Origin: Propionivibrio dicarboxylicus
GTDB taxonomy: Bacteria > Pseudomonadota > Gammaproteobacteria > Burkholderiales > Rhodocyclaceae
Assembly: GCF_900099695.1 (NCBI RefSeq)
Contig: NZ_FNCY01000011.1
Coordinates: forward strand, 1-64,000
DNA: 64,000 nt
Reading direction: 5' to 3'
The stretch's first letter is position 1, and each line of letters opens with the position of its first letter. The notes under the pieces are model-generated. The model was not told the origin of the DNA, searched no databases, and worked only from the letters and a program-made list of their open reading frames with translations. This document shows, piece after piece, positions 53,010 to 62,887 of this stretch. The position numbers were made by a program, and so were the translations under genes.

Positions 53010-53792
53010 ATGGATGAACACGGTATGACAACCCAGTTCAGCTCTCCTTTGTCACCGACCGGTTGCGACCGGTGCCGAAACCTTCAAGCGCTCGATTTCG
53101 ATTTCACGATGGCCTTTCAGCCCATCATGAATCTTGAAACCAATACCCCATTTGCCTATGAGGCGCTGGTTCGGGGCTTGAATGGCGAGGGTGCGGCGAC
53201 GATTCTGGCCAAGGTCAACGACAGCAACCGGTATCGGTTCGACCAGGCTTGCCGTGTCAAAGCCATCGAATTGGCCGCCGGCCTCGGTCTCCACGAATTG
53301 CCCGACTGTCATTTGAGCATCAATTTCCTGCCTAACGCCGTCTATCGGCCCGACACCTGCATCCGCTCCACCCTGGAGGCCTGCTCCACTTTCGGATTTC
53401 CATCAGAACGGCTCATGTTCGAGGTCGCCGAAGGCGAACATGTCAGCGACGCCTCACACCTGCTTGGCATATTCCGGGACTACAGCGCGCGCGGGTTCCT
53501 GACCGCGATCGACGATTTCGGCGCCGGTTATGCCGGCCTGAACCTGCTCGCCAGGTTCCAGCCACACATCCTCAAGATCGACATGGAACTAACCCGGGAG
53601 GTGCACCGGCACGAAGTGAAGCGGGCGATCGTCGAAGCCATCGTGCTCGTCTCCCGACGCCTGAATATCCGCGTCGTCGCTGAAGGCATCGAAACCGCAC
53701 AGGAACGCGATGCCCTGGTAGACATGGGCATCTTGCTGCATCAGGGCTACCTCTACGCGCGACCGCACGTCGGGGCGCTCCCCCTGCGCTAA
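53010..53792 (+). CDS. EAL-domain c-di-GMP phosphodiesterase
   Basis: A 260-residue, almost pure EAL protein. The expected catalytic and metal residues can be placed in order: YEALVRG, NFLPNA, MFEVAEGE, DDFGAGYAGL, LKIDM, VAEGIET and HQGYLYARP. So c-di-GMP hydrolysis is likely. No sensor domain or membrane segment, apart from a short N-terminal CDRCRNL motif with two Cys that could bind metal. Alternative ATG at 53025. It neighbours a chemoreceptor and a diguanylate cyclase gene. Confidence 0.9.
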   Translation: MDEHGMTTQFSSPLSPTGCDRCRNLQALDFDFTMAFQPIMNLETNTPFAYEALVRGLNGEGAATILAKVNDSNRYRFDQACRVKAIELAAGLGLHELPDCHLSINFLPNAVYRPDTCIRSTLEACSTFGFPSERLMFEVAEGEHVSDASHLLGIFRDYSARGFLTAIDDFGAGYAGLNLLARFQPHILKIDMELTREVHRHEVKRAIVEAIVLVSRRLNIRVVAEGIETAQERDALVDMGILLHQGYLYARPHVGALPLR

Positions 53793-53821
53793 TGGCGGAA
53801 GAGTCGCCGCGCGGCGGCGAC

Positions 53822-54934
53822 TCAAACGGCAAGCATCCGCCTCGGACTTTGGGCGAGGATACGCTCCATGCCAGCCATGACGGTCAGATTGGCTTCTTCC
53901 ATCCGGGTCAAGGCTGCCAGGGTGCCGGTGAAGTCGCCGTTGCGGTAACTCTCGACGGCCTGCCGGGCGGCGTCGTGCACCGCCTTGTGCGGCGTTTCCA
54001 TTTCGCGGTACCCAGACAGACTGGAGTACTCCGCCCGACCTTCGCCTTCGTAATACCACCGGCCGAGCTTGCATTCCGTTTCGTCCGGCAAATCGCCCGG
54101 CCGCAGGTCGGAAAGACCGAGCAGTACCTTGTACACCTCGAGTTTCAGCGTCAACTCCTCGATATTGGCGAGTTCGGCATTGGCCAGTCGCGATGACGAC
54201 GCAATGCTCTCCTGCATGAGTTGCGAGAGGCCGAGCAGGCGTTGCATGCTGCGCATGGCGGTCTCGCTCTCGGCGCCCTGGCTCGCGGCGCTGCCCGCAC
54301 CAAGATCCATGATGGCCTTGGCCTGCCCGGTTTCCTGCTGAATTCCCGCCACCAGGCCACCGATTTCCGTCGTTGCCTTTGCCGTTCGCTCGGCGAGCTT
54401 GCGCACTTCGTCGGCCACCACGGCAAAACCGCGCCCCGCCTCGCCCGCCCGCGCCGCCTCGATGGCAGCATTGAGCGCCAGCAGGTTGGTCTGTTCGGCG
54501 ATCTCCTTGATCAACTGAACGATGCCGCCGATCTCGCCGGCCCGCCGCGACAGATCCTCGACGCTGTCGCCGGCGGCGCTGATGCGCTCGTGCATGGCGT
54601 GCAGGTTGGCGGCGATTTTCTCGAAGGCCGAACGGTTGGCATCGGATTCGCTTGCCGCAGTCAGCGCCTTGCTCGCGTCCTCGCTCAACTGGCTGGAAAG
54701 TCCGGCAAACGAAAGGCGGATGCCGGACAAGGATTCGCCGAAACGCGGAATGTTGCCAAGCACGCCATCGAGCAAGGCCTGACGTTCCCGCAGCGTCTGC
54801 AGTTCTTCTTCCGAGCGGGCGAGACGCGCTTCGGCGTCCGCCAGTTGGGCCTGCCGCGCCGCCGACTGTGCCTGCAAAGCGGCATTCTCGACCAGGGCCG
54901 CCGCCAGCGCGCGTTTGGTTTTGCTTCCGAACAT
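53822..54934 (-). CDS. Soluble chemoreceptor with CZB domain
   Basis: A 370-residue cytosolic receptor without membrane helices. An N-terminal coiled coil (about 1-60) leads to the signalling domain with [22 protein letters not shown] at the hairpin tip, then a CZB zinc-binding domain at about residues 245-350. CZB normally uses H-C-H-H ligands. The Cys ([13 protein letters not shown]) and the PHKAVH histidines are present, but the first ligand, normally in LDHxxxKLEVYK, is Glu here ([12 protein letters not shown]). Zn or HOCl sensing may be altered. ATG 54934 has GAGG six bases upstream. Confidence 0.88.
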   Translation of the reverse strand: MFGSKTKRALAAALVENAALQAQSAARQAQLADAEARLARSEEELQTLRERQALLDGVLGNIPRFGESLSGIRLSFAGLSSQLSEDASKALTAASESDANRSAFEKIAANLHAMHERISAAGDSVEDLSRRAGEIGGIVQLIKEIAEQTNLLALNAAIEAARAGEAGRGFAVVADEVRKLAERTAKATTEIGGLVAGIQQETGQAKAIMDLGAGSAASQGAESETAMRSMQRLLGLSQLMQESIASSSRLANAELANIEELTLKLEVYKVLLGLSDLRPGDLPDETECKLGRWYYEGEGRAEYSSLSGYREMETPHKAVHDAARQAVESYRNGDFTGTLAALTRMEEANLTVMAGMERILAQSPRRMLAV

Positions 54935-55078
54935 GGGAGTCCTCTTTGACTGGGAAATCAATTGTTGAGTATTTTACTCAACAATTGACCCAACCCCCAT
55001 GATCTGCATCAAATAATTCGAGCCACCCCGCCTGCCTGGAAAAATGCCGCGACATCGCCGCCCGGACGGTGACCGGAA

Positions 55079-57268
55079 TCAGGCTTCGCCCGCCTCCACT
55101 GCGCCGGCGGCATGAGCTTCCTTGAGCAACACGGCGGTGAACCAGAAGGTGCTGCCCTGCCCCAGGGCACTCGTCACACCGACGCTGCCGCCCATGAGTT
55201 CGGCGATTTTTCGGGTAATCGCCAATCCGAGCCCGGTGCCACCATATCTGCGCGTGGTCGAGTTGTCCGCCTGTTCGAACGCGCCGAACAGTTTGGGCAG
55301 AATCTCCGGAGCGATGCCGATGCCGCTATCCGCCACCTCGAACCGGAGTGTCACCGTCTCTTCCGTTCGCGCCTCTTCCTTGACACGCAGGGTCACGCGC
55401 CCCTGCTCGGTGAACTTGAGGGCATTGGCGGTGTAGTTGAGCAGCGCTTGCTGAAGCCGGGTGGCATCGCCCAGCAAGCGGTCGCCGGGCACGAGGGCCT
55501 CGATCGACAGTTCGATGCCTTTGCTCCTGGCATTCTGGGCGAGCATCGTCGCGACATTTTCGAGAATGCCAAGGACACTGACCGGCGCCAACTCGAGGAC
55601 GAATTTTCCGGCTTCGATCTTGGACAGGTCGAGCACGGCATTGATGATCTCAAGCAGGTGCCGTCCGGCCGCTTCGATCTTGTCGAGCCGGTCGGTTTGC
55701 TGCGGTGTCAGCCCGGAACGGCGCAGCAGATGCGCCATCCCGGTGATGGCGTTGAGCGGCGTCCGGATTTCATGCGACATGTTCGCCAGGAACGCGCTCT
55801 TGGCGACGTTCGCCGCTTCGGCCGCATTCTTCGCCAAGGTCAGTTCATGGGTGCGCTGATCGACGAGTTCCTCGAGATTGCGACGATGCTGCCGCAATTC
55901 TTCCTGCGTCGATTTGATCTCGGTAATGTCGGTATGCGTACCGCACATGCGCATCGGCTTTCCGTCCGCATTCCGCTGCATGACCCTGGCCTGATCGAGA
56001 ATCCAGAGGATGCTGCCGTCCTTGCACAGCATGCGGTATTCGAGCCGATGCATGCTCGCCCGCCCTTCGAGGACGGCATTGATCGAATCCCAGGCGCGAG
56101 CACGGTCGTCCGGGTAGATGAAGTCGGTCCACTGCTGCGCCGTGTGGCGGATTTCCTCGTGGCTGTAGCCCAGCATGGTCGCCCAGCGCTCGTTACGATA
56201 GACGCTGCCGGCGGCGATATCCCAGTCCCAGAAGCCGAGATCCGCGCCCTCAAGAACGAAACGCAATTGCTGCTCGCTGTTTTCCAGCGCGCGCTTGGCT
56301 GCCCGTTGCTGCGTGATGTCATAGCCGATACCGAGCACCCCGATCAACCGATCATCCTGGTCGCGCATCGGCATCTTGGTCGTCTGCAGCAACTCGCGAT
56401 GGCCGTCGGAGGCAAAGCTGATTTCCTCTTCATTGACCGAAGGACCGTTCTTTTCCATGGCGGCACGGTCGTGGGCCCGGAAGAATTCGGCCAAGGTTTC
56501 ATCGACGAAATCGAAATCGGTCTTGCCGACGATCTCCCACTCGGGCGCGCCGAAGAACTGCTCGAAGCGCCGGTTGCAGGCAAGATAGATGCCTTGAGCA
56601 TCTTTGAGCCAGATGAGGTCGGGAAGCGCATCGATCAGCGTCCGCAGCATCGACCGTTCGCGCAAGGCGAGCGCTTGCGCCGCCTGCACGGCCCGCTGGT
56701 TTTGCAGACGCTGCGCCTGATCCTGGAAGAACAGGCACAACAACATGGTGGCCAACGGATAGAACAGCAGGAGCACCCACCACGCCTGCTCGATGAAGGG
56801 ATAACCGGCCCGGTTGGGAAATTGCGTGAACGCCGCCAGTTGGAACAGTTGTTCCACCACCCCCAGGACGAGGAACTGGAAAGGAGACGGCGGCCTTGTC
56901 CCGCGCCGCCACCATTGTCTTGCCAGCACGCCGAGCAGGGCGGAAACCAGGATGATGACGATGCCGACGGGCGCACCGATGCCCCCCAGCTGATAGCGAT
57001 AGATGGCGGCAATGCTCGCAGCAATGGCCGCCACGACGCCCCCGCCGACGACCCCGGCGACGGCGAGCACGATCGAGCGGCCATCGAAGATGAGCCCCGG
57101 CGCGAAATGCATCGGATTGAGCATGCCCAGCAAGGTCACCCCACCGAACAATAATCCGAGCATGACCTGGCGGTAGCGCGTCCGGTTGGGGAAGCGAGCG
57201 AGAACGATCTGACCGGCAGCCACAAGGGCGATCAGAAACGCGATGTTGTTGACCAGGCTGATAAGCAT
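55079..57268 (-). CDS. Sensor histidine kinase (5TM-LYT, PAS-PAS-HisKA-HATPase)
   Basis: A 729-residue membrane kinase. Residues 1-190 form a 5TMR-LYT-like membrane sensor (GLIFDGRSIVLAVAGVVGGGVVAAIAA). Two PAS domains follow (about 205-325, 335-460), then HisKA with SHEIRTPLN and H499, and HATPase_c with [19 protein letters not shown]. There is no receiver domain, unlike the similar kinase at 3395-6736, with which it shares high identity in the kinase core. It must signal to a separate regulator. Downstream of the PAS-GAF diguanylate cyclase on the same strand. Confidence 0.9.
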   Translation of the reverse strand: MLISLVNNIAFLIALVAAGQIVLARFPNRTRYRQVMLGLLFGGVTLLGMLNPMHFAPGLIFDGRSIVLAVAGVVGGGVVAAIAASIAAIYRYQLGGIGAPVGIVIILVSALLGVLARQWWRRGTRPPSPFQFLVLGVVEQLFQLAAFTQFPNRAGYPFIEQAWWVLLLFYPLATMLLCLFFQDQAQRLQNQRAVQAAQALALRERSMLRTLIDALPDLIWLKDAQGIYLACNRRFEQFFGAPEWEIVGKTDFDFVDETLAEFFRAHDRAAMEKNGPSVNEEEISFASDGHRELLQTTKMPMRDQDDRLIGVLGIGYDITQQRAAKRALENSEQQLRFVLEGADLGFWDWDIAAGSVYRNERWATMLGYSHEEIRHTAQQWTDFIYPDDRARAWDSINAVLEGRASMHRLEYRMLCKDGSILWILDQARVMQRNADGKPMRMCGTHTDITEIKSTQEELRQHRRNLEELVDQRTHELTLAKNAAEAANVAKSAFLANMSHEIRTPLNAITGMAHLLRRSGLTPQQTDRLDKIEAAGRHLLEIINAVLDLSKIEAGKFVLELAPVSVLGILENVATMLAQNARSKGIELSIEALVPGDRLLGDATRLQQALLNYTANALKFTEQGRVTLRVKEEARTEETVTLRFEVADSGIGIAPEILPKLFGAFEQADNSTTRRYGGTGLGLAITRKIAELMGGSVGVTSALGQGSTFWFTAVLLKEAHAAGAVEAGEA

Positions 57269-57405
57269 GCTTCTGTAATGAGAAGGAAGGCTCGGGGGAG
57301 GATCATTCTAGCACCACGGCCCGAAGTGCACGGACGCACGGACGCGCCATGGCAGCTCGCCGTCGCGTCGTCCCGGAGAATTTTCTCGCGGCGAACATGC
57401 CGCGT

Positions 57406-59568
57406 TCACTCGCGGAAAAACTGGTAGCCGTTGCGTCCTTCGTCCTTGGCCGCATACATGGCGGCATCAGCCTTTTTCAGGAGATCCTGCACCTCGTCGG
57501 CGCTATCGACGCGGCACACGGCAATACCGATGCTGGTGGTGATATTCAGCGTGTGGCACTCAATCTGTATGGGTGCATTGATTGCATTGATGATCTTCTC
57601 GGCAACCAGCGCCGCATCCTCCGGCGCCGCGATTTCGGCGAGCAATATGATGAATTCATCACCGCCGTGACGCGACACGGTATCGCCGGTACGCACGCAA
57701 CGCGTCAGACGGGCGGACACTACCTTGAGCAAGGCGTCGCCGACGTCGTGTCCGAGCAGATCGTTGATGTTCTTGAAATAATCGAGATCGAGGAACATCA
57801 CCGCCAGCGGAGTGTGGTGGCGCCTGGCCCGTGACAAGGCCTGCGTCAGGCGATCGAGGAGCATGCGCCGGTTGGGGAGATTGGTGAGCGAATCGAAATA
57901 CGCCAGCGTACGGATTTTTTCTTCCATCGCCTTGTGCTCGGAGATGTCGATGGCAATGCCGCCAAGGATCGGCGCCTGCTCCGGCCGCTCGATCCGGAAC
58001 TTGTGCGTCTGGTAGGTTCTCGTCACCCCGTCGGTCGTCGGCACCTGCTCTTCCACCACATGGTAGCCAACGTCGAGCGCATGCCGATCGTCGGCGATCA
58101 TCCTTTCCGCAAGTTCCGATGGAAACAACTGGCGCGTCGACTTCCCCATCCAGTGACGCGCGCCGATGACGTCCGACATGTAGCGATTGGCATACAGCAC
58201 GCTGCCGTCGCTTTCCTTGATGAAGACGGCTGCCGGCAGCGTGTCCATGAACAGATTGAAGCGCCCCTGGCTTTCGGCCAGCGCCTGCTCCATGATCTTG
58301 AGCTCGGTAATATTCCGCACCAGCATGCAACTGTACTCGACCCCCTGGTACTCGAAATAATTGGCTACGACCTCGGTCGGGCACGTCCGTCCGTCGCGAG
58401 TTCGCTGGGTCGATTCGAAGCGCAGGATCTTGTCCCGCTTCAAGGCCCGCCAATGCTTCTGCCATTGCTCGGCGACCAGCGCGGGATCGATATCGGCCAT
58501 GCACAGGCGCAGCAGTTCGTCATGGGAATAGCCGAGCAGGCGCCCAGCCGTCTCGTTCACCTCGCAAACGCGCCCGTGCTGATTGACCCAGAAGATTTCC
58601 TCATCCGCCTGATCAAGGCCGAACTGACGAAAACGCAGGGCCTCTTCGAGATGCTTGCGCTCCGCCACCGCGGAAAGGGCGGTCACCGCATGGCTGATGT
58701 CGGACGACAAACGGTCGAGCAGATCGACGCTTTCGGTGTCGAAAGCGCGAATGTCGGCGCGATAGACTGTCAGCACGGCAATCGTCTTTCGATCGTTCCG
58801 GATCGGAAAGGACGCCGACGATCCGAAGCCATGCCGTTGGCCCAGGTCGCTCCACCGGCGCGTATTGGGGTTGCGCAAGAAGTCCTGATTGACGATGACC
58901 CTGCTCTCGGAAAAGGCCGTCGCCGCCTGGCCTCGCCCCTCGGCAACGTCGAATCGGGCATAGAACTCCGGATTGCGGAGGATCTCGATCCCGTCGCCAA
59001 ACATGGCGATTGCGTCGAGTTGCTGCGACGCTTCGTTCGGCACCCCGATCCATGCCATTTTCATTCCACCCAACTCGACGGCAATCCTGCAGATCCCGCT
59101 GAAAAGGTCGGTATGGCTCTGCGTACGGGAAATCAGGCGATTCGCTTCGATTACGGCGGCGTAAAGCTTCTGGAGGCGGAGCAGGCGCATCTCGGCGGTC
59201 TTGAGCGCCGAAATATCGACGAGAATGCCGCTCCACAGAATCGCGCCGTCATCGAGGCGCTCGGGCATCGCCTGTCCACGCACCCACTTCATCGCGCCGC
59301 TGGGTGTGCTGATCCGGAATTCATGCACCCAGGGAAGCAAGGCATCCAAGGACAACTGCAGCGACCGCCACAACGCCGGGCCATCCGCCTTGACAACGCA
59401 GGCGAGCATGATCGAAGCATCGGCATAGACCGCTTCGGGCGCGAATTCGTAGAGTTCCCGGACGCCGTCGCTCAGATACGGGAAATTCCATTCACCGGTC
59501 GGCGCCATGCGAAACTGATAGACAACCCCCGGGACAGCCCGAATGAGTTTCTCGAGATATTGACTCAT
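57406..59568 (-). CDS. Diguanylate cyclase with PAS-GAF-PAS-PAS sensors
   Basis: A 720-residue cytosolic protein: PAS (about 5-125), GAF (about 140-310), two further PAS domains (about 315-440 and 445-560), GGDEF (about 560-720). The active-site motif is SRHGGDEFIILLAE and an I-site RxxD (RTGD) lies five residues before it, so product inhibition is expected. No membrane segment. It precedes the histidine kinase gene by 137 bases and may share a signal with it. Confidence 0.92.
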   Translation of the reverse strand: MSQYLEKLIRAVPGVVYQFRMAPTGEWNFPYLSDGVRELYEFAPEAVYADASIMLACVVKADGPALWRSLQLSLDALLPWVHEFRISTPSGAMKWVRGQAMPERLDDGAILWSGILVDISALKTAEMRLLRLQKLYAAVIEANRLISRTQSHTDLFSGICRIAVELGGMKMAWIGVPNEASQQLDAIAMFGDGIEILRNPEFYARFDVAEGRGQAATAFSESRVIVNQDFLRNPNTRRWSDLGQRHGFGSSASFPIRNDRKTIAVLTVYRADIRAFDTESVDLLDRLSSDISHAVTALSAVAERKHLEEALRFRQFGLDQADEEIFWVNQHGRVCEVNETAGRLLGYSHDELLRLCMADIDPALVAEQWQKHWRALKRDKILRFESTQRTRDGRTCPTEVVANYFEYQGVEYSCMLVRNITELKIMEQALAESQGRFNLFMDTLPAAVFIKESDGSVLYANRYMSDVIGARHWMGKSTRQLFPSELAERMIADDRHALDVGYHVVEEQVPTTDGVTRTYQTHKFRIERPEQAPILGGIAIDISEHKAMEEKIRTLAYFDSLTNLPNRRMLLDRLTQALSRARRHHTPLAVMFLDLDYFKNINDLLGHDVGDALLKVVSARLTRCVRTGDTVSRHGGDEFIILLAEIAAPEDAALVAEKIINAINAPIQIECHTLNITTSIGIAVCRVDSADEVQDLLKKADAAMYAAKDEGRNGYQFFRE

Positions 59569-59815
59569 GCAATGACCCTGCGCTTTTTCGATTTGTTTTT
59601 ACGGGCAGGACGGCAGCCTGCTCGCCATGCGTCGTTCCGGACCATTCTAGCCTTGCTTCCGAACCAATCCAAGGAGCATTATCCCGGATATGCTTCGGCC
59701 GATGTCATACCGTATTAGTATGCCCTCCGCGTCATTCGGAACAAACACGGCGCATTTCAACGCAACAGCACGCGCCAACCGACCGATCGAGTTGAGACAA
59801 TTCAGGCAGTTCACC

Positions 59816-60559
59816 ATGAAACCGGGACGAATCCTCATCATCCTGTCTGTGCTTCTGGCATTCCCGGCGCATGCGCAGGTCTTCGATGTCGCCTACGGCG
59901 ACGAGCCGGTGACGCGGACGCTGCTGATTCCGGCCGAGTCGGCGAAAGCGCTCGTCTTGCTCTTTCCCGGCGGCGGCGGTGTCCTGAAGCTCTCCGACCA
60001 GGGGACGACGGCGAACATGCATACCTTCGTGCGCTCCAGAAACCTGTGGGCGCGCCACGGCATCGATGCCGTGCTGGTCGACACGCCTTATGACCTTGGA
60101 AACGAGCGGCTCGACCGGCGGCCGCGCCCCGATCATCAGGAGCGTATCCGGACGGTGGTCAACTTCTACAAGGACAAGACCGGCCTGCCGATCTGGCTTT
60201 TCGGACACAGCCGGGGCACGGTCAGCGTTACCCGGTTTGCCAGCCAGGGTCGCGACTGGACGCCCCTGATTGCCGGCATCATCGTCGCCGGCACTGTCCA
60301 GTCGGCATCGCTGGACACGAGCGTGACACTGCCGGTACTGGCGATCCACCACAAGCATGACAGTTGCCGGGTCACCCCCGCTAGCGCTTCGGAATCGATC
60401 GTCAGGAATCGCCCGCCGGGTGCCAGGGCCGAATTCGTCCTGATCGACGGCGGCCAGAGCTCTGGCGATGCCTGCATGTCCTTCGCCCACCACGGTTTCA
60501 ACCAGAACGAGGACGAACTCGTCGACACCGCCGCCCGTTTCATCCTGGCAACACCGTAA
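59816..60559 (+). CDS. Exported alpha/beta hydrolase-fold protein
   Basis: A 247-residue protein with a signal peptide (ILIILSVLLAFPAHA). The fold shows the nucleophile elbow FGHSRGT, oxyanion-like FPGGGGV, and late-positioned His in FAHHGFNQNE; two Cys pairs are compatible with a periplasmic location. It is not close to any hydrolase of known substrate. ATG 59816 is chosen for the signal peptide; the longer frame upstream is unlikely. Confidence 0.7.
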   Translation: MKPGRILIILSVLLAFPAHAQVFDVAYGDEPVTRTLLIPAESAKALVLLFPGGGGVLKLSDQGTTANMHTFVRSRNLWARHGIDAVLVDTPYDLGNERLDRRPRPDHQERIRTVVNFYKDKTGLPIWLFGHSRGTVSVTRFASQGRDWTPLIAGIIVAGTVQSASLDTSVTLPVLAIHHKHDSCRVTPASASESIVRNRPPGARAEFVLIDGGQSSGDACMSFAHHGFNQNEDELVDTAARFILATP

Positions 60560-60672
60560 ATTGGGACGCGCTTCGCGGGCCGGTCATTTACAATCCAGGC
60601 GACGTCGGTGCCCGATGGCGCATGCGCCGTTATTTCCAGCAATCGTCCGATACACACCGGGATAAGTTCATC

Positions 60673-61083
60673 ATGAATTCTGCAGCACCGCGCAAACGTA
60701 ATTTCTGGATCTGGCTGATCATCATCTGGTCCTTCGGAAGCGGGGTCCTCAGCCTCTTTTCCTTTTTCGCCGTTGAGTTCGGCGCCATTCCGCTCAGCGA
60801 CGCACAGCGGGCCTATTTCGACAATCTCGGCCTGCTCGACCACCTGGCCGGCGTTCTCAGCGCGGCCCTGAACCTGCTCGGCGCCATCACCCTTTTCAAA
60901 CTGCGAAAACAGGCCGTGTATCTGTTTTTCTGCGCTTTTGGCATCAGCGTCCTGCTCACCGGCTGGCACGCGGTGACACGCGGCCTGAGCGGCGGCCTGG
61001 TCGAACTCGGCATCGGTCTGGGACTTCTCGGCGCCGTCTGCGTTTATGTGCAGAAACTGGCAAAAGAACAGTGCCTGTCATAA
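60673..61083 (+). CDS. Small membrane protein, four helices
   Basis: A 136-residue protein with four hydrophobic segments (about 11-35, 58-80, 83-103, 110-130) and charged loops. I do not recognise the family. It follows the hydrolase by 113 bases. Start ATG 60673 has a weak GGGAT upstream. Confidence 0.6.
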   Translation: MNSAAPRKRNFWIWLIIIWSFGSGVLSLFSFFAVEFGAIPLSDAQRAYFDNLGLLDHLAGVLSAALNLLGAITLFKLRKQAVYLFFCAFGISVLLTGWHAVTRGLSGGLVELGIGLGLLGAVCVYVQKLAKEQCLS

Positions 61084-61497
61084 ACAGCTTTGGCGTCGAC
61101 ATGCCGGATGGAAGTTTTTCCGGCCGGCATGACCGCCAGAACGTTGCCGATCGGCATGACTTATGGATACACCGATCTCTTCCTGTTAACGGCGAAGACA
61201 TCAATGCAAGCCATTGCTTTAGTTATACAAGTACAACTTTTTCATGACATATGCAGATTCTCCGGCGCATCTCTGTCCGGATTTTTTTGCACAGCCCGCC
61301 CGTTTTTTTCCGAATCACCCAAAAAAACATGTCAACCGATCCATGCCGTAAACGTTAAGCGTGATAGAACTCCAACGAGTTCAGCACGACAGTTTTCGAC
61401 GGACGTCGCCAACGTCGATTGATGCTGTAGGACTGCGGCCCGCCACGAAAACCGTTCAAAGGGAAACGTTTCTAACGTCTATATAGGGGTCCATACC
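61084..61497. other. Gap before the repeat-protein gene
   Basis: The 414 bases hold no gene. At 61101-61130 there is an imperfect hairpin (ATGCCGG with CCGGCAT and GGAA with TTCC inside), a possible terminator of the upstream membrane-protein gene. A perfect GAACTC-CAAC-GAGTTC dyad lies at 61367-61382, about 115 bases before the repeat-protein ATG, a possible operator. A stretch near 61200-61350 is AT-rich. Confidence 0.5.
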
Positions 61498-61830
61498 ATG
61501 CGCAAGTCCATTTTCGTTATCGTTGCCGCACTTGCTTCTTCGTTTGCTTTTGCCCAGGCGGGCGTACAAGCGACACCGGGAAGCGTTCAGGCCACCTCCG
61601 GAGGCGTGAACATTCAAGGTAACACCAACATCAACGCGAACGCCCAGAACGTCAACGCCGTTGCCGTCGGACAAGGCAACACGGCCAAGAACGCCGTCGG
61701 CGCGATCAAGGGCGGCACCAACATCAAGGGCAACACCAACATCAACGCCAGCGCCAAGAACGTCAATGCGGTCGCTGTCGGCAAGGGCAACACCGCGACG
61801 AACGACGTCGGCGCGATCGGCGGCAAGTAA
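61498..61830 (+). CDS. Secreted Asn/Gly/Ala-rich protein with two 37-residue repeats
   Basis: A 110-residue protein with a signal peptide cleaved after SSFAFA. After a short linker, residues 36-72 and 73-109 are two near-identical 37-residue repeats of pattern G-x-N-I-x-G-N-T-N-I-N-A-x-A-x-N-V-N-A-V-A-V-G-x-G-N-T-A-x-N-x-V-G-A-I. The alternation of N, V, I and small residues fits beta-solenoid or functional-amyloid repeats of curlin type, but it lacks the curlin S-x5-Q-x4-N-x5-Q motif. Own terminator follows. Function unknown to me. Confidence 0.75.
   Translation: MRKSIFVIVAALASSFAFAQAGVQATPGSVQATSGGVNIQGNTNINANAQNVNAVAVGQGNTAKNAVGAIKGGTNIKGNTNINASAKNVNAVAVGKGNTATNDVGAIGGK
61603..61824 (+). 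repeat. Tandem 111-bp coding repeat (2 copies)
   Basis: Two direct 111-bp units at 61603-61713 and 61714-61824 encode the 37-residue repeats; they differ at only a handful of codons, indicating duplication and purifying selection. Confidence 0.85.
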
Positions 61831-61858
61831 GCGCCAAACAAGTATCAGCGGACCATTC

Positions 61859-61897
61859 AAAAGCCCGGGGCAGGTAACTGCACCGGGCTTTTGTCTT
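61859..61897 (+). terminator. Intrinsic terminator of the repeat-protein gene
   Basis: AAAAGCCCGG at 61859-61868 pairs with CCGGGCTTTT at 61883-61892, followed by GTCTTT. It is 28 bases after the stop codon. The convergent yceH gene ends 50 bases further on. Confidence 0.85.
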
Positions 61898-61947
61898 TCC
61901 GGGAGCGGCGACGCGACCGCGAAGCGGCGCCGGTCTTCAGGCCGTGC

Positions 61948-62598
61948 TCAGTTCAGCCCGTGCCGCGCCAGCAGCGCCTTGAGTTCGGCCACGTCCGCCT
62001 CGAGCTGCTCGACCCGCTGCACCAGCGGATTCGCCGCTATCGACTCAGCCGCCGCCTCGTCCGGCGCAGCGGCGCTATCGACGTCGATGTCGCCATAAAA
62101 GACATGGGCGTAGCGCGACTCGCGCTTGCCGGGTTCGCGCGGCAGACGGACGACGAAGGGACCATCTTCTCGCCGGGCCAGCCGCTCCAGGACGGCTTCG
62201 GCTTCCATGACATCCCTGAATGGACAGAGTCGACTGGCGTGGGTGCGCAGCTCTCCCGGCGTCTGCGGCCCGCGCAGCAGCAGTTCGCAGACGATGCCAA
62301 GCTCCTGCGGATTGAATTTCAGCTGGCCGTATTCCGAGTTGCAGAAGCGATGCCGATACTTGGGTACGCGGCTACCGTAACCGCCCGCCTCGCTGATCAG
62401 CCGTTTCTTGACCAACTGGTCGAGGACTTCCTGGACCTTCGTCTCGCCGAGTTCAAGCACCGGATCGCGGTTGCTTTTCTGGTTGCAGGCATTGGTCAGG
62501 GCATTCAGCGACAGCGGATATTGTTCCGGCGTCGTGATTTCCTTCTCGATCAGTGCGCCGATGACGCGCGCTTCGTGCGGAGTAAGTTCGATGTTCAT
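61948..62598 (-). CDS. YceH (DUF480) protein
   Basis: A 216-residue DUF480 protein: [40 protein letters not shown] at the start, then two winged-helix-like halves and a C-terminal coiled coil ([23 protein letters not shown]). Conserved in proteobacteria; function is not established. Start overlaps the stop of the 70-residue gene by four bases, so they are co-transcribed. Confidence 0.9.
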   Translation of the reverse strand: MNIELTPHEARVIGALIEKEITTPEQYPLSLNALTNACNQKSNRDPVLELGETKVQEVLDQLVKKRLISEAGGYGSRVPKYRHRFCNSEYGQLKFNPQELGIVCELLLRGPQTPGELRTHASRLCPFRDVMEAEAVLERLARREDGPFVVRLPREPGKRESRYAHVFYGDIDVDSAAAPDEAAAESIAANPLVQRVEQLEADVAELKALLARHGLN

Positions 62599-62810
62599 GC
62601 GGGCTTGTACTTCTTGAAAACGGTCCGGGCATCCTCGTGGGCGCGGTCGAGCGTGCAGATCTGCGGCGTGTCGTCATGCCCGCTGAAGAACCCGTCCTCC
62701 TGCGCCCGCATCACCATCGCGATGGCGACCTCGTCGGCAACGTCATATTTCTCGGTAATCAGCGTGGTGACTTCGTCGAGGAAGCCTTCGTATGTCATGT
62801 GCTTGGCCAT
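62595..62810 (-). CDS. 70-residue hypothetical protein coupled to yceH
   Basis: A small acidic helical protein ([21 protein letters not shown]...[14 protein letters not shown]). I do not recognise a family. ATG 62810 has AGGA nine bases upstream; the frame could start further up but without support. It ends with a four-base overlap with yceH. Confidence 0.65.
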   Translation of the reverse strand: MAKHMTYEGFLDEVTTLITEKYDVADEVAIAMVMRAQEDGFFSGHDDTPQICTLDRAHEDARTVFKKYKPA

Positions 62811-62887
62811 GGCTTTCTTTCCTGTGAATGTTCCGGCTGCTCCGACCGCCAGGCGCAAACGCGAGCACAGACGGAACAGCGCTCAGT

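Noticed and set aside
55112-59718. Plus-strand frames of 594-680 codons
   Set aside because: Antisense to the histidine kinase and the diguanylate cyclase; no start signal and no domain.
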